DNA from: G965247265 sp965247265
GTDB lineage: Bacteria > Pseudomonadota > Gammaproteobacteria > UBA4575
DNA: 64,000 nt
Assembly (NCBI GenBank): GCA_965247265.1
Contig: OZ252002.1
Coordinates: 124,001 to 188,000 of the forward strand
Direction of reading: 5' to 3'
Shown here piece after piece: positions 26,382 through 34,859 of the stretch. Made by a program: the position numbers and the translations under genes. Each line of letters starts with the position of its first letter. Positions within the stretch are counted from its first letter, which is position 1. The notes beneath the pieces were generated by a model. That model saw only the letters and a list, made by a program, of their open reading frames with translations. It made no database searches and was not told where the DNA came from.

Positions 26382-26996
26382 TTACGCTTTCAAGCTGTCT
26401 AGATAATCCATTAGACTTTGTTCACATTGATATAAAACTTTTTTGCTCTGTGCATTCTTTGCTAGCCCTATGCACCCTTCCAATGTTGCAATGATCATGG
26501 TTGCAATATTTTTAACATTAATATTTTTTTTAACAAATCCATTTTGTTGACCGCTTTTAAATGCATCTTCAATCCCTTGTTGCCATAATTCATAAACGCC
26601 TTCAATGCGGGAGCGAAACCCTTCATCAACAGGCGTCATCTCTTGTGCTAAATTATTTAGTGGACACCCGTAAAAAATATCTTCATTGGTGATTTCTTGT
26701 CCTGCATGCAAAATTAATTGTTTCATGGCTAAGATGGGGTCTTCCATCTTTATTAAGGGTGAAACCCATTGGTCATAAATATGAGCTGCTATATGTTCTT
26801 CAACCACTGCATAACCAAGTGCCAACTTGTTAGGGAAATAGTGGTACAAAGCACCTTTCGTTACCTGTGTTGAAGATAAAATTTTTGACAAGCTAGCCCC
26901 TTGAAACCCGCGCGCATGGATTTCATCAAATGCAGCCTGCAGTATAATTTGTCGTGTTGCTGAATGTTGCGTACTCTGTACGGAGGCAAATTGCAT
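26382..26996 (-). CDS. TetR/AcrR-family repressor
   Basis: 204 residues. N-terminal helix-turn-helix (TRQIILQAAFDEIHARGFQGASLSKILSSTQVTKGALYHYFPNK) and an all-helical ligand domain. It is the first gene of the transporter operon, 9 bp before the RND start. A perfect 15-bp inverted repeat lies 26 bp upstream of its start (27022-27056), the likely operator, so autoregulation and control of the transporter genes by an unknown hydrophobic ligand is the natural reading. Confidence 0.88.
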   Translation of the reverse strand: MQFASVQSTQHSATRQIILQAAFDEIHARGFQGASLSKILSSTQVTKGALYHYFPNKLALGYAVVEEHIAAHIYDQWVSPLIKMEDPILAMKQLILHAGQEITNEDIFYGCPLNNLAQEMTPVDEGFRSRIEGVYELWQQGIEDAFKSGQQNGFVKKNINVKNIATMIIATLEGCIGLAKNAQSKKVLYQCEQSLMDYLDSLKA

Positions 26997-27021
26997 GATA
27001 TCGAAACAAAATCTCCACTAC

Positions 27022-27056
27022 ATACCGATTGGTATGTTATACATACCAATCGGTAT
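27022..27056. promoter_or_regulatory. Putative TetR operator (perfect 15-bp inverted repeat)
   Basis: ATACCGATTGGTATG, a 5-bp spacer (TTATA), CATACCAATCGGTAT. Each arm itself contains the partial palindrome ACCNNTTGGT. It lies between the TetR gene (minus) and bioD (plus), so it could touch both promoters; the TetR gene is the more likely target. Confidence 0.75.
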
Positions 27057-27094
27057 TTTTGTCAAATAATACTATAAGATATTGTTTTTAAAGA

Positions 27095-27790
27095 ATGAAA
27101 AAAGTTACTAATAATAATGGGCTATTCATAACAGGTACAGATACCGGCGTAGGCAAAACGTTTATAGGCACGCAGATTGTTTCATTACTGCATAACAATA
27201 ATATTAATGCAGTACCAAGAAAACCAATCGAATCTGGTTGCAGAATTATTAATAAGGAATTAGTGCCAGAAGATGCGAATTTATATTTCAATGCAGCTAA
27301 TGCAAAAATTCCATTGAACCAAATATGTCCGTATCGCTTCGAACCCGCTATCTCACCGCAACGCGCAGCACGACTTATTAATCAACCTATTTATTTAGAT
27401 GATGTCACTGCTGCATGCACAAATGAAATTTCAAATACCGATTACTTAATAGTTGAAGGTGCAGGCGGATTTTATTCTCCTTTATGCGAAGACGGGAAAA
27501 ATTCAGATCTTGCAAAAAAATTAAGTTTGCCCGTTTTGCTAGTTGCTAACGATCAGCTTGGGTGCATCAACCATATATTACTAACTGCTGAAGCTATTAA
27601 CAATCAAGGATTAATTTTAAGTTTGATTATTCTTAATCATAATGGCAAAGAAGATAATCATAATATGAATAATTTTGATGACTTAAAGTTACTCATTAAT
27701 GTACCTATTATAAAATTTAAAAAAAATGAAATACTTGATAATAAACACACATCACAATTGTTACTAAATACAATTTTAAATATTCCTTAA
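27095..27790 (+). CDS. bioD: Dethiobiotin synthetase
   Basis: 231 residues. P-loop GTDTGVGKT at 14-22, KPIESGC, DANLYFNAAN, PQRAAR, and VEGAGGFYSPL. It forms the ureido ring of dethiobiotin from DAPA, CO2 and ATP. It stands alone here; the other bio genes must be elsewhere. Ends in a hairpin shared with convergent amtB. Confidence 0.93.
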   Translation: MKKVTNNNGLFITGTDTGVGKTFIGTQIVSLLHNNNINAVPRKPIESGCRIINKELVPEDANLYFNAANAKIPLNQICPYRFEPAISPQRAARLINQPIYLDDVTAACTNEISNTDYLIVEGAGGFYSPLCEDGKNSDLAKKLSLPVLLVANDQLGCINHILLTAEAINNQGLILSLIILNHNGKEDNHNMNNFDDLKLLINVPIIKFKKNEILDNKHTSQLLLNTILNIP

Positions 27791-27816
27791 AAAAGGGGCT
27801 AATCGCCCCTTTTTTA
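27789..27816. terminator. Bidirectional terminator between bioD and amtB
   Basis: AGGGGC-TAATC-GCCCCT with A tract before and T tract after, so it works on both strands for the convergent genes. Confidence 0.88.
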
Positions 27817-27835
27817 TTCACTAGTAATAAAGTGT

Positions 27836-29146
27836 CTACATGTTGTATCCGGTTTCTTCGTGCTGAGTAACATCCAAACCTTCAGTTTCTTGTTGCTCAT
27901 CCACACGAAGCCCAACTAAAACTTTAACTACTTTTAAAATTATGAATGTAGCAACCACTGTCCAAATTAAAACAGCCAATACACCTTGAATTTGAACCCA
28001 AACTTGAGAAGCAATCGATGTACCTTCCGCAAGTCCTGCTCCACCAAATTGTTCGGCAATAAAAACGCCTGCTAGTATTGTACCCAACATACCCCCCACT
28101 CCGTGCACAGGAAACACATCCAATGAATCGTCAATTTTGAGTACGCGTTTAAGAAAATTTGTCGCTGAAAAACAAACTACTCCGGCAGACGCACCTATGA
28201 CCAACGCGCCTATAGGACCAACAAAGCCTGAAGCAGGTGTAATTGTGCCAAGCCCCGCAACCAGACCCGTTACAATTCCTAACACACTTGGCTTGCCATA
28301 CTTAATCCATTCTGCATACATCCAAACTAAAGATGCAGTCGCAGCACTAATATGCGTAACCAACATTGCCATACCCGCATCATTATTTGCTGCTGCTGCA
28401 GATCCAGCATTAAACCCAAACCAGCCAACCCATAGCATGCCTGCTCCGGTTACCGTCATGGTTAAATTATGTGGTGGCATCGCAGTTCTTGGGAAACCTT
28501 TTCTTTGGCCCAGCACTACCGCGGCAGTAATTGCGCCGGCACCGGCAGTTAAGTGTACGACCAAGCCGCCAGCGAAATCTAATACACCTTTATCACCTAA
28601 CCAGCCACCGCCCCACACCCAGTGACAAACAGGTAAATAAACAATAATTAACCATAACGCTGAAAACCACATCATTGCAGAAAATTTTATTCGCTCTGCA
28701 AAACTACCAATTACCAAAGCAGGTGTAATAATCGCAAAAGTCATTTGGAACATTACAAATACAGTCTCTGGAATTGTTCCAATCATAGAACCACGCGTTA
28801 CATCAGACAGAAAAATATTAGAGAAGCCCCCAAGCCAACTGTTTAAAGTTCCGCCATCACCAAACGCAAGGCTATATCCAATTACAAGCCATATTAATGA
28901 AGCCAAACATGCAATAGTAAAACATTGCATTAACACCGATAACACATTTTTACTACGCACCATGCCCGCATAAAAAAGCGATAACCCAGGAATTGTCATA
29001 AATAACACGAGCGCGGTAGATGTTAGCAACCAGGCTGTATCACCTGTATCTAAACCGTCTTGTGCAATTGCAAAACTTGGTAGGATAAAGATTATTAACA
29101 GTAGCAGTCGCATGTATTGCTTACGAATCTTAATTTCGAAATCCAT
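27836..29146 (-). CDS. amtB: Ammonium transporter AmtB
   Basis: 436 residues from ATG 29146, the better of two close ATGs because AGGA lies 8 bp before it; the longer frame upstream overlaps glnK and is not used. Signal peptide (LLLLIIFILPSFAIAQ) then 11 membrane helices with Amt signatures: SLFYAGMVRSKNVLS, FQMTFAIITPALVIGSFAER, DFAGGLVVHLTAGAGA, VGWFGFNAGSA and DVFPVHGVGGMLGT. His residues HLTAG and HGVGG line the pore. Follows glnK by 13 bp, a nitrogen-limitation operon; GlnK closes the channel when nitrogen is plentiful. Confidence 0.95.
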   Translation of the reverse strand: MDFEIKIRKQYMRLLLLIIFILPSFAIAQDGLDTGDTAWLLTSTALVLFMTIPGLSLFYAGMVRSKNVLSVLMQCFTIACLASLIWLVIGYSLAFGDGGTLNSWLGGFSNIFLSDVTRGSMIGTIPETVFVMFQMTFAIITPALVIGSFAERIKFSAMMWFSALWLIIVYLPVCHWVWGGGWLGDKGVLDFAGGLVVHLTAGAGAITAAVVLGQRKGFPRTAMPPHNLTMTVTGAGMLWVGWFGFNAGSAAAANNDAGMAMLVTHISAATASLVWMYAEWIKYGKPSVLGIVTGLVAGLGTITPASGFVGPIGALVIGASAGVVCFSATNFLKRVLKIDDSLDVFPVHGVGGMLGTILAGVFIAEQFGGAGLAEGTSIASQVWVQIQGVLAVLIWTVVATFIILKVVKVLVGLRVDEQQETEGLDVTQHEETGYNM

Positions 29147-29159
29147 ATTCATAGTCCTC

Positions 29160-29498
29160 TTAAAATGCTTCTTGACCCGTTTCACCTGTGCGAATGCGAA
29201 TAACTTGCTCAACACTAGTAACAAAAATTTTCCCATCACCAATTTTCCCAGTGTTGGCAGTCTTGATAATTGTCTCAACTACAGATTCAACACGATCTTC
29301 AGGTACACCGATTTCCATTTTTATCTTAGGCAAAAAATCAACAACGTATTCAGCACCACGATAAAGCTCCGTATGGCCCTTTTGACGGCCAAACCCTTTA
29401 ACTTCACTTACAGTTAATCCTTTAATTCCGATCTCTGACAATGCTTCTCTTACATCATCAAGTTTAAATGGCTTAATAATGGCTGTAATCATTTTCAT
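29160..29498 (-). CDS. glnK: PII nitrogen regulatory protein (GlnK)
   Basis: 112 residues, normal PII length. It shows KMITAIIKPFKLDDVREAL, the T-loop with uridylylation Tyr (RGAEYVVDFLPK) and the nucleotide-binding TGKIGDGKIFV. Beside amtB, so the GlnK type rather than GlnB. The start is preceded by GGAG. Confidence 0.96.
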   Translation of the reverse strand: MKMITAIIKPFKLDDVREALSEIGIKGLTVSEVKGFGRQKGHTELYRGAEYVVDFLPKIKMEIGVPEDRVESVVETIIKTANTGKIGDGKIFVTSVEQVIRIRTGETGQEAF

Positions 29499-29853
29499 GA
29501 CAGCACTCCTTCACTTAAGTAGTTTTTTTAATAGTTGAAAAATCTGACTAATTTGTAATAATTATTACTAGGACTTTATTAATGCCCTAAAATTGAATTA
29601 ACAAGGACTATAAATAATTTAGTAATCGAATGCACTAAATAGGCTGTGAGTAGTGGCGTTTTTACCCTTCAAAATACTGATTGCACTAGTTTGGAGCAAA
29701 AATTGGCGTATAAAATTTTTTAATTTTATACACCAATCTGGTAACTTCTTGTATTTTTATTTTTAGAGCGGGCCAAAAATTCAGTAGGCTACTTCTGTAG
29801 ACGGTAACAAACAGGGTGTGCTGGCAAGCTCCACCTGAAAATCCAATATTAAC
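29499..29853. other. Intergenic, glnK control region
   Basis: No gene seen. AT-rich with an NtrC-like site (29682-29698) about 185 bp upstream of glnK. I did not find a convincing sigma-54 promoter between them, and no clear terminator after the aldolase. Confidence 0.4.
29682..29698. promoter_or_regulatory. Possible NtrC-binding site upstream of glnK
   Basis: TGCACTA-GTT-TGGAGCA matches the enteric consensus TGCACCA-N3-TGGTGCA at 12 of 14 positions. It sits upstream of glnK-amtB, a classic NtrC target. Confidence 0.45.
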
Positions 29854-30879
29854 TTATGCAGCTTGCTTTTCCATTGCATCGCTGTATTTACCAAGCGCAG
29901 CTGAACCATTACATCCCGCACGCCACAGTAATGCTTGTTGTGCTTTATTCACTTTTGCGTCTTCGCCATTCCAGGCTTGCATAGCAGTTTGTTGTAGTGC
30001 ACGCCCGTATGAAAAAGTTAACGCCCATGGCAATTGTATTCCCAATGAATTCATTGCATTTAGATGCGCACTGGCTTCTTCATCGCTTTGCCCGCCTGAT
30101 AAAAATGCAATTCCTGGAACTGCTGCCGGTACGTTGCTTAATAAACAGCGCACTGTCTGCTCAGCAACAGCATTCGTATCTGCGCGATTGTTTACTAAGG
30201 CACCAGAAATTACCATGCTAGGTTTCAACACCATACCTTCAAGCAATACTCCTTGATTTTTCAATTGAAGAAAAACAATACGTTGTGTGAGATCAGTTAC
30301 CTCATAACAACGCTCTATTGAATGATCGCCATCCATGAGTACTTCGGGTTCAACAATTGGAACAATACCGGCTTCCTGACTGAGGTGTGCATAACGTGCT
30401 AACGCATGCGCATTCGCTTCGACACAAGCCCAACTCGGGATTTGGTCACCTATTGTGATTACTGCTCGCCATTTTGAAAAACGTGCACCAAGTGAGTGGT
30501 ATTCTTCAAAACGTTCGCGCAACCCATCTAAACCTTCCGTAATTTTTTCGCTTTTGTGACCCGCCAAAACTTTGGCACCTGCATCTACCTTTATTCCAGG
30601 AATTATTCCATTTTTATTTAAGTGTTCCGCAAAAGGGGTCCCATCCAATGTTTGTTGACGAATTGTTTCATCAAACAAGATGGTGCCACTTATATAATCC
30701 GATAAACCTGGTGCTGTAACCAACATATCCCGATAGGCACGTCGCATGTCCTCGGTTGTCGGAATACCTAATTTTTCGAAACGCTTGTTGCATGTGGGAT
30801 GACTTTCATCCATGGCAAGAATTCCTCGACCAGGTGCTACCATTGCACGTGCAATTTTATTTAGCTCTTCTTTGTTCAT
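29854..30879 (-). CDS. Class I fructose-bisphosphate aldolase
   Basis: 341 residues, the eukaryote-like class I type using a Schiff-base Lys. GRGILAMDESHPTCNKRF, the active-site region LEGMVLKPSMVISG (catalytic Lys), PGIAFLSGGQSDEEA and LPWALTFSYGRALQQ. It cleaves FBP to GAP and DHAP. It follows pyk on the minus strand in the tkt-gap-pgk-pyk-fba run. Many bacteria use class II enzymes here. Confidence 0.93.
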   Translation of the reverse strand: MNKEELNKIARAMVAPGRGILAMDESHPTCNKRFEKLGIPTTEDMRRAYRDMLVTAPGLSDYISGTILFDETIRQQTLDGTPFAEHLNKNGIIPGIKVDAGAKVLAGHKSEKITEGLDGLRERFEEYHSLGARFSKWRAVITIGDQIPSWACVEANAHALARYAHLSQEAGIVPIVEPEVLMDGDHSIERCYEVTDLTQRIVFLQLKNQGVLLEGMVLKPSMVISGALVNNRADTNAVAEQTVRCLLSNVPAAVPGIAFLSGGQSDEEASAHLNAMNSLGIQLPWALTFSYGRALQQTAMQAWNGEDAKVNKAQQALLWRAGCNGSAALGKYSDAMEKQAA

Positions 30880-30950
30880 ATGTTTTCTCCTGGGGCCAAG
30901 TTTAATTACAAATATTAATATTTTGGTTTAATTTGGTCTCATTTTACCAA

Positions 30951-32429
30951 TTATTCAGGCTCAATTAAGTGCCCTACTCTAAGAATCTTTAATGCGTTGG
31001 TGCCGCCATCAACTCCCATCAAGTCACCTTTTGTAATAATGACTAAATCATTTTCATGCACAGCATCGCATTTTAATAAAACATCAATTGCATCTTTGTT
31101 CACTTCGGCGTGCGTACGGCCCACAAACTCCATTTTTGCTGGGTAAACGCCTTTATATAACGTCACTCTTCTCAAGGTTTTATCATGCCGAGTCAGAGCA
31201 TAGATCGGAATGGCAGAATTTATTCGCGACATCCATAGAGCCGTAGAACCTGATTCCGTAAGTGCTGCAATTGCTGCAACGTCTAAATGATTAGCTGTAT
31301 ACATTGTAGACATAGCAATAGCCTCATCTACTCTGTCAAATTTTGTGAATATACGTTGCTCATTTATTCTTTTAAGCTCTCTTCGTTCTGAAGCTAAACA
31401 GGTACGATTCATAGCCTTCACAGCCTCAACAGGGTAGTTGCCTGCCGCAGTCTCACCTGAAAGCATTACTGCATCAGTCCCATCTAGCACCGCATTGGCA
31501 ACGTCGGACACTTCTGCACGAGTGGGAATTGGGCTATATGTCATCGATTCCATCATCTGTGTAGCCGTAATAGCGATACAATATTTTTGATGTGCCCGAT
31601 CAATGAGTGACTTTTGTACACCCGGAACTTCTGCATCACCAATTTCAACACCAAGATCGCCTCGACCAATCATGATGGCATCACACTCTTCTAGTATCTC
31701 ATCAATGGCATCGATCGCCTCTACACGCTCAATCTTTGCAATGATACCTGCTTTACCACCTGCATCTACAAATAACTTTTTTGCAATTTTTATATCTTCT
31801 GCGGAACGCGGGAAAGAGATTGCCAAATAGTCTATATCCAGCTCCGCGGCAATTTTAATATCTTGTCGATCTTTGTCTGTTAACGCTGGAGCTGCCAATC
31901 CACCACCCTGGCGATTAATACCTTTATTACTGCTTAAGACTCCACCCATAAGAACATGGCAATATATTTTCCCATCCTTAACTTCATCTACACTTAATAC
32001 GATACGACCATCATCTATTAAAAGCGTATCTCCAATACCAACATCATCGGCCAGGCCTTTATAGGTTGTACCAATTTTATTTTTATCACCTTCATCTAAT
32101 GGTAAATTGATATCAATACAAAACTCATCCCCTACATTAAGTTCAATTTCCTTTTCCTTAAAAATTCCAATTCTAATTTTTGCACCTTGCAAATCACCCA
32201 ATACCCCAACCTCATAATGCTTTTTTTTACTAAGCTTACGTAATGTTTTTACACGCCATACGTTCTCCTCAAAGGTACCATGCGAAAAATTGAGGCGTAC
32301 TAAATCAATACCTGCATCAATAAGCCTACCCATGATTTGCTCACTATCAGTAGACGGCCCAAGCGTGGCAATTATTTTGGTATGCCTAAAAATTGCTTTT
32401 CGATGACTAATTTCTGTAACAAACCCCAT
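30951..32429 (-). CDS. pyk: Pyruvate kinase
   Basis: 492 residues. KIIATLGPSTDS near the start, RLNFSHGTFE, the substrate-site AIMIGRGDLGVEIG, ITATQMMESMTYSPIPTRAEV and the MLSGETAAGNYPVEAV block. The C-terminal domain (allosteric) is present. Makes pyruvate and ATP from PEP. Fourth in the glycolytic run. Confidence 0.95.
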   Translation of the reverse strand: MGFVTEISHRKAIFRHTKIIATLGPSTDSEQIMGRLIDAGIDLVRLNFSHGTFEENVWRVKTLRKLSKKKHYEVGVLGDLQGAKIRIGIFKEKEIELNVGDEFCIDINLPLDEGDKNKIGTTYKGLADDVGIGDTLLIDDGRIVLSVDEVKDGKIYCHVLMGGVLSSNKGINRQGGGLAAPALTDKDRQDIKIAAELDIDYLAISFPRSAEDIKIAKKLFVDAGGKAGIIAKIERVEAIDAIDEILEECDAIMIGRGDLGVEIGDAEVPGVQKSLIDRAHQKYCIAITATQMMESMTYSPIPTRAEVSDVANAVLDGTDAVMLSGETAAGNYPVEAVKAMNRTCLASERRELKRINEQRIFTKFDRVDEAIAMSTMYTANHLDVAAIAALTESGSTALWMSRINSAIPIYALTRHDKTLRRVTLYKGVYPAKMEFVGRTHAEVNKDAIDVLLKCDAVHENDLVIITKGDLMGVDGGTNALKILRVGHLIEPE

Positions 32430-32573
32430 TTTAAATGACGCTCTTGTTTAATACGTTAATCATTAATAATACAATTGAGTTGCTGTAGATCATTTATTGA
32501 GTGTACTATGAAAAGAATAAAAATTTCATGAGTCAACAAGATATGCATAGTTAAAATTCTGATAAGCAACAAA

Positions 32574-33752
32574 TTAAATCTGTGCTCTTTCTTTTAGGAT
32601 CTCGACTGCAGGCAATGGACGCCCTTCTAAATATTCTAAAAACGCACCACCTCCAGTTGAAATATACGAGATTTGATTCTGCAACCCATATTTATCCACT
32701 GCAGCAAGCGTATCCCCGCCTCCCGCTATCGAAAACGCGCTACTACCTGCAATAGCTTTCGCCATTACTTCAGTACCATTTGAAAATGCATCAAATTCAA
32801 ACACGCCCACAGGGCCATTCCATACTATGGTTCCAGCACCTTGCATAAATGATGCTAACTCTTGTGCTGACTTGGGTCCTACATCCAAAATCATTTCATC
32901 ATCTGTTACATCATCTGCTAATTTCGTCGTTGCTTTAGCAGAGCTTGAGAATTCCGTTGCACAAACGACATCTGTAGGTAATGGAATATGAGTGTTTTGT
33001 TGTTTGGCTTTTTCTATAAGACGTTTAGCAGTGTCAACTAATTCTTCTTCATAAAGTGATTTGCCGATAGGTTTGCCCAAGGCTGCTAAAAATGTATTTG
33101 CAATCCCCCCGCCAACGATCAACTGGTCTACTTTGTCAGACAACGTTTCTAACAATGTTAGTTTTGTAGAAACTTTCGCACCTCCAATAATTGCCACTAA
33201 TGGCCGTGCTGGATCTTTCAATGCTTTTTCTAGTGAGTCTAATTCTTGTTTTAATAGTGGGCCTGCACAAGCAATTGGTGCATATTTCGCGACGCCATGT
33301 GTCGAGGCTTGCGCACGATGTGCGGTGCCAAATGCATCCATGACAAAAACATCGCATAAGTCAGCCATGGCCTTTGCAAATTGATCATCATTGCTTTTTT
33401 CTCCAGCCATAAAACGTACGTTTTCACATAAAACAACTTCGCCATTTTCAACCTCTACTCCATCAATCCAATTCTTTTCTAGTCGCACATTTAATTTGCA
33501 CGAATTATTAAAGTATTCCGCAATGGGCAACATTGAGAGTTCTTCATCAAATCGTCCTTCTATAGGGCGACCACGATGAGATAATAATAACACCTTAGCG
33601 CCTTTTGCTAATGCAAGCTGAACTGTTGGAAGCGCAGCCTCTATACGCTTTGCGCTGGTAACATGACCATCACTTACAGGTACATTTAGATCTTCACGAA
33701 TCAATACACGTTGATTCGTGAGATCGAGATCCGCCATTGCCAAAACTGACAT
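32574..33752 (-). CDS. pgk: Phosphoglycerate kinase
   Basis: 392 residues. RVLIREDLNVPVSDG, LLSHRGRPIE, MDAFGTAHRAQAST, the nucleotide-site IIGGAKVSTKLTLLE and IVWNGPVGVFEFDAF. Carries out 1,3-BPG + ADP to 3-PG + ATP. Follows gap by about 60 bp. Confidence 0.97.
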   Translation of the reverse strand: MSVLAMADLDLTNQRVLIREDLNVPVSDGHVTSAKRIEAALPTVQLALAKGAKVLLLSHRGRPIEGRFDEELSMLPIAEYFNNSCKLNVRLEKNWIDGVEVENGEVVLCENVRFMAGEKSNDDQFAKAMADLCDVFVMDAFGTAHRAQASTHGVAKYAPIACAGPLLKQELDSLEKALKDPARPLVAIIGGAKVSTKLTLLETLSDKVDQLIVGGGIANTFLAALGKPIGKSLYEEELVDTAKRLIEKAKQQNTHIPLPTDVVCATEFSSSAKATTKLADDVTDDEMILDVGPKSAQELASFMQGAGTIVWNGPVGVFEFDAFSNGTEVMAKAIAGSSAFSIAGGGDTLAAVDKYGLQNQISYISTGGGAFLEYLEGRPLPAVEILKERAQI

Positions 33753-33811
33753 GGAATTAAAGTTGCTTCATAAAAATTTGTAATTACAAATAGACGTACA
33801 CTACTTAATTT

Positions 33812-34819
33812 TTATTTAGCATTTATGAAGGCAAGCGTTGTATCTAGCATTCGATTAGAAAATCCCCACTCATTATCGTACCAAGAACATACTTTTACGG
33901 TACGCCCACCCATTACTTTAGTAAGTGATTCATCAAAATTTGAAGAGTGCGCATCATGATTAAAATCAACAGATACCAGAGGCTGATCGACATAATCTAA
34001 CACAACACCATCAGCTGCTTCTTTCATAATTGAATTTACTTCATCTACTGATGTATCCCGTGATGCAAGGAATGTGAGATCTACAAGTGAAACATTGATG
34101 GTTGGAACACGAATCGCAAAACCATCTAATTTTCCATTCAGTTCTGGCAAAACTAGCCCCACCGCTGATGCGGCACCCGTTTTAGTCGGAATCATCGACA
34201 TGGTAGCCGAACGTGCGCGTCGTAGGTCTGAATGGTATACATCCGTTAATACTTGGTCGTTTGTATAGGCGTGTATGGTTGTCATCACACCATTTTCCAA
34301 GCCAATTTTATCATGCAGTGGCTTCACCATAGGCGCTAAGCAGTTTGTTGTACAAGATGCATTTGATATAACAGTGTCACTTGCTTTTAAAATGCCATGA
34401 TTAACACCAAACACAACTGTAGCATCTACATCGTTGCCGCCTGGTGCTGAAATAATTACTTTCTTGGCACCGGCTGCTAAATGTCCAGAAGCTTTTTCCT
34501 TGCTCGCAAAAAAACCGGTACTTTCATGAACGACATCAACACCCAGCTCACCCCAGGGAAGTTTGCTTGGGTCACGTTCAGAGCAAACTCGAATGCGGTC
34601 GCCATTAATTACAATATGGTCGCCATCCACTTCAACTGACCCATTAAATCTGCCATGCGCAGTATCAAACCGCGTTAAGTATGCGTTGGTGTTTGCATCA
34701 CCTAAATCATTTATTGCGACCACTTGAATTTCATTATTACGACCAGATTCATAGATTGCGCGCATAATATTTCTACCAATGCGCCCATAACCATTTATTG
34801 CAATTTTTGTTGCCATCAC
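33812..34819 (-). CDS. gap: Glyceraldehyde-3-phosphate dehydrogenase
   Basis: 335 residues. NAD-site INGYGRIGRN; catalytic Cys in SNASCTTNCLAP; HAYTNDQ and SCSWYDNEWGFSNRM-like ending (VCSWYDNEWGF). Follows tkt by 40 bp. The C-terminal region is complete. Confidence 0.97.
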   Translation of the reverse strand: MMATKIAINGYGRIGRNIMRAIYESGRNNEIQVVAINDLGDANTNAYLTRFDTAHGRFNGSVEVDGDHIVINGDRIRVCSERDPSKLPWGELGVDVVHESTGFFASKEKASGHLAAGAKKVIISAPGGNDVDATVVFGVNHGILKASDTVISNASCTTNCLAPMVKPLHDKIGLENGVMTTIHAYTNDQVLTDVYHSDLRRARSATMSMIPTKTGAASAVGLVLPELNGKLDGFAIRVPTINVSLVDLTFLASRDTSVDEVNSIMKEAADGVVLDYVDQPLVSVDFNHDAHSSNFDESLTKVMGGRTVKVCSWYDNEWGFSNRMLDTTLAFINAK

Positions 34820-34859
34820 TTTCTCCGTATTAATCTAAATAATTAATTAACTTTGTAAC

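Noticed and set aside
28137..28625. 162-codon plus-strand frame inside amtB
   Set aside because: Antisense shadow of amtB rich in Pro/Ala, without a ribosome-binding site.
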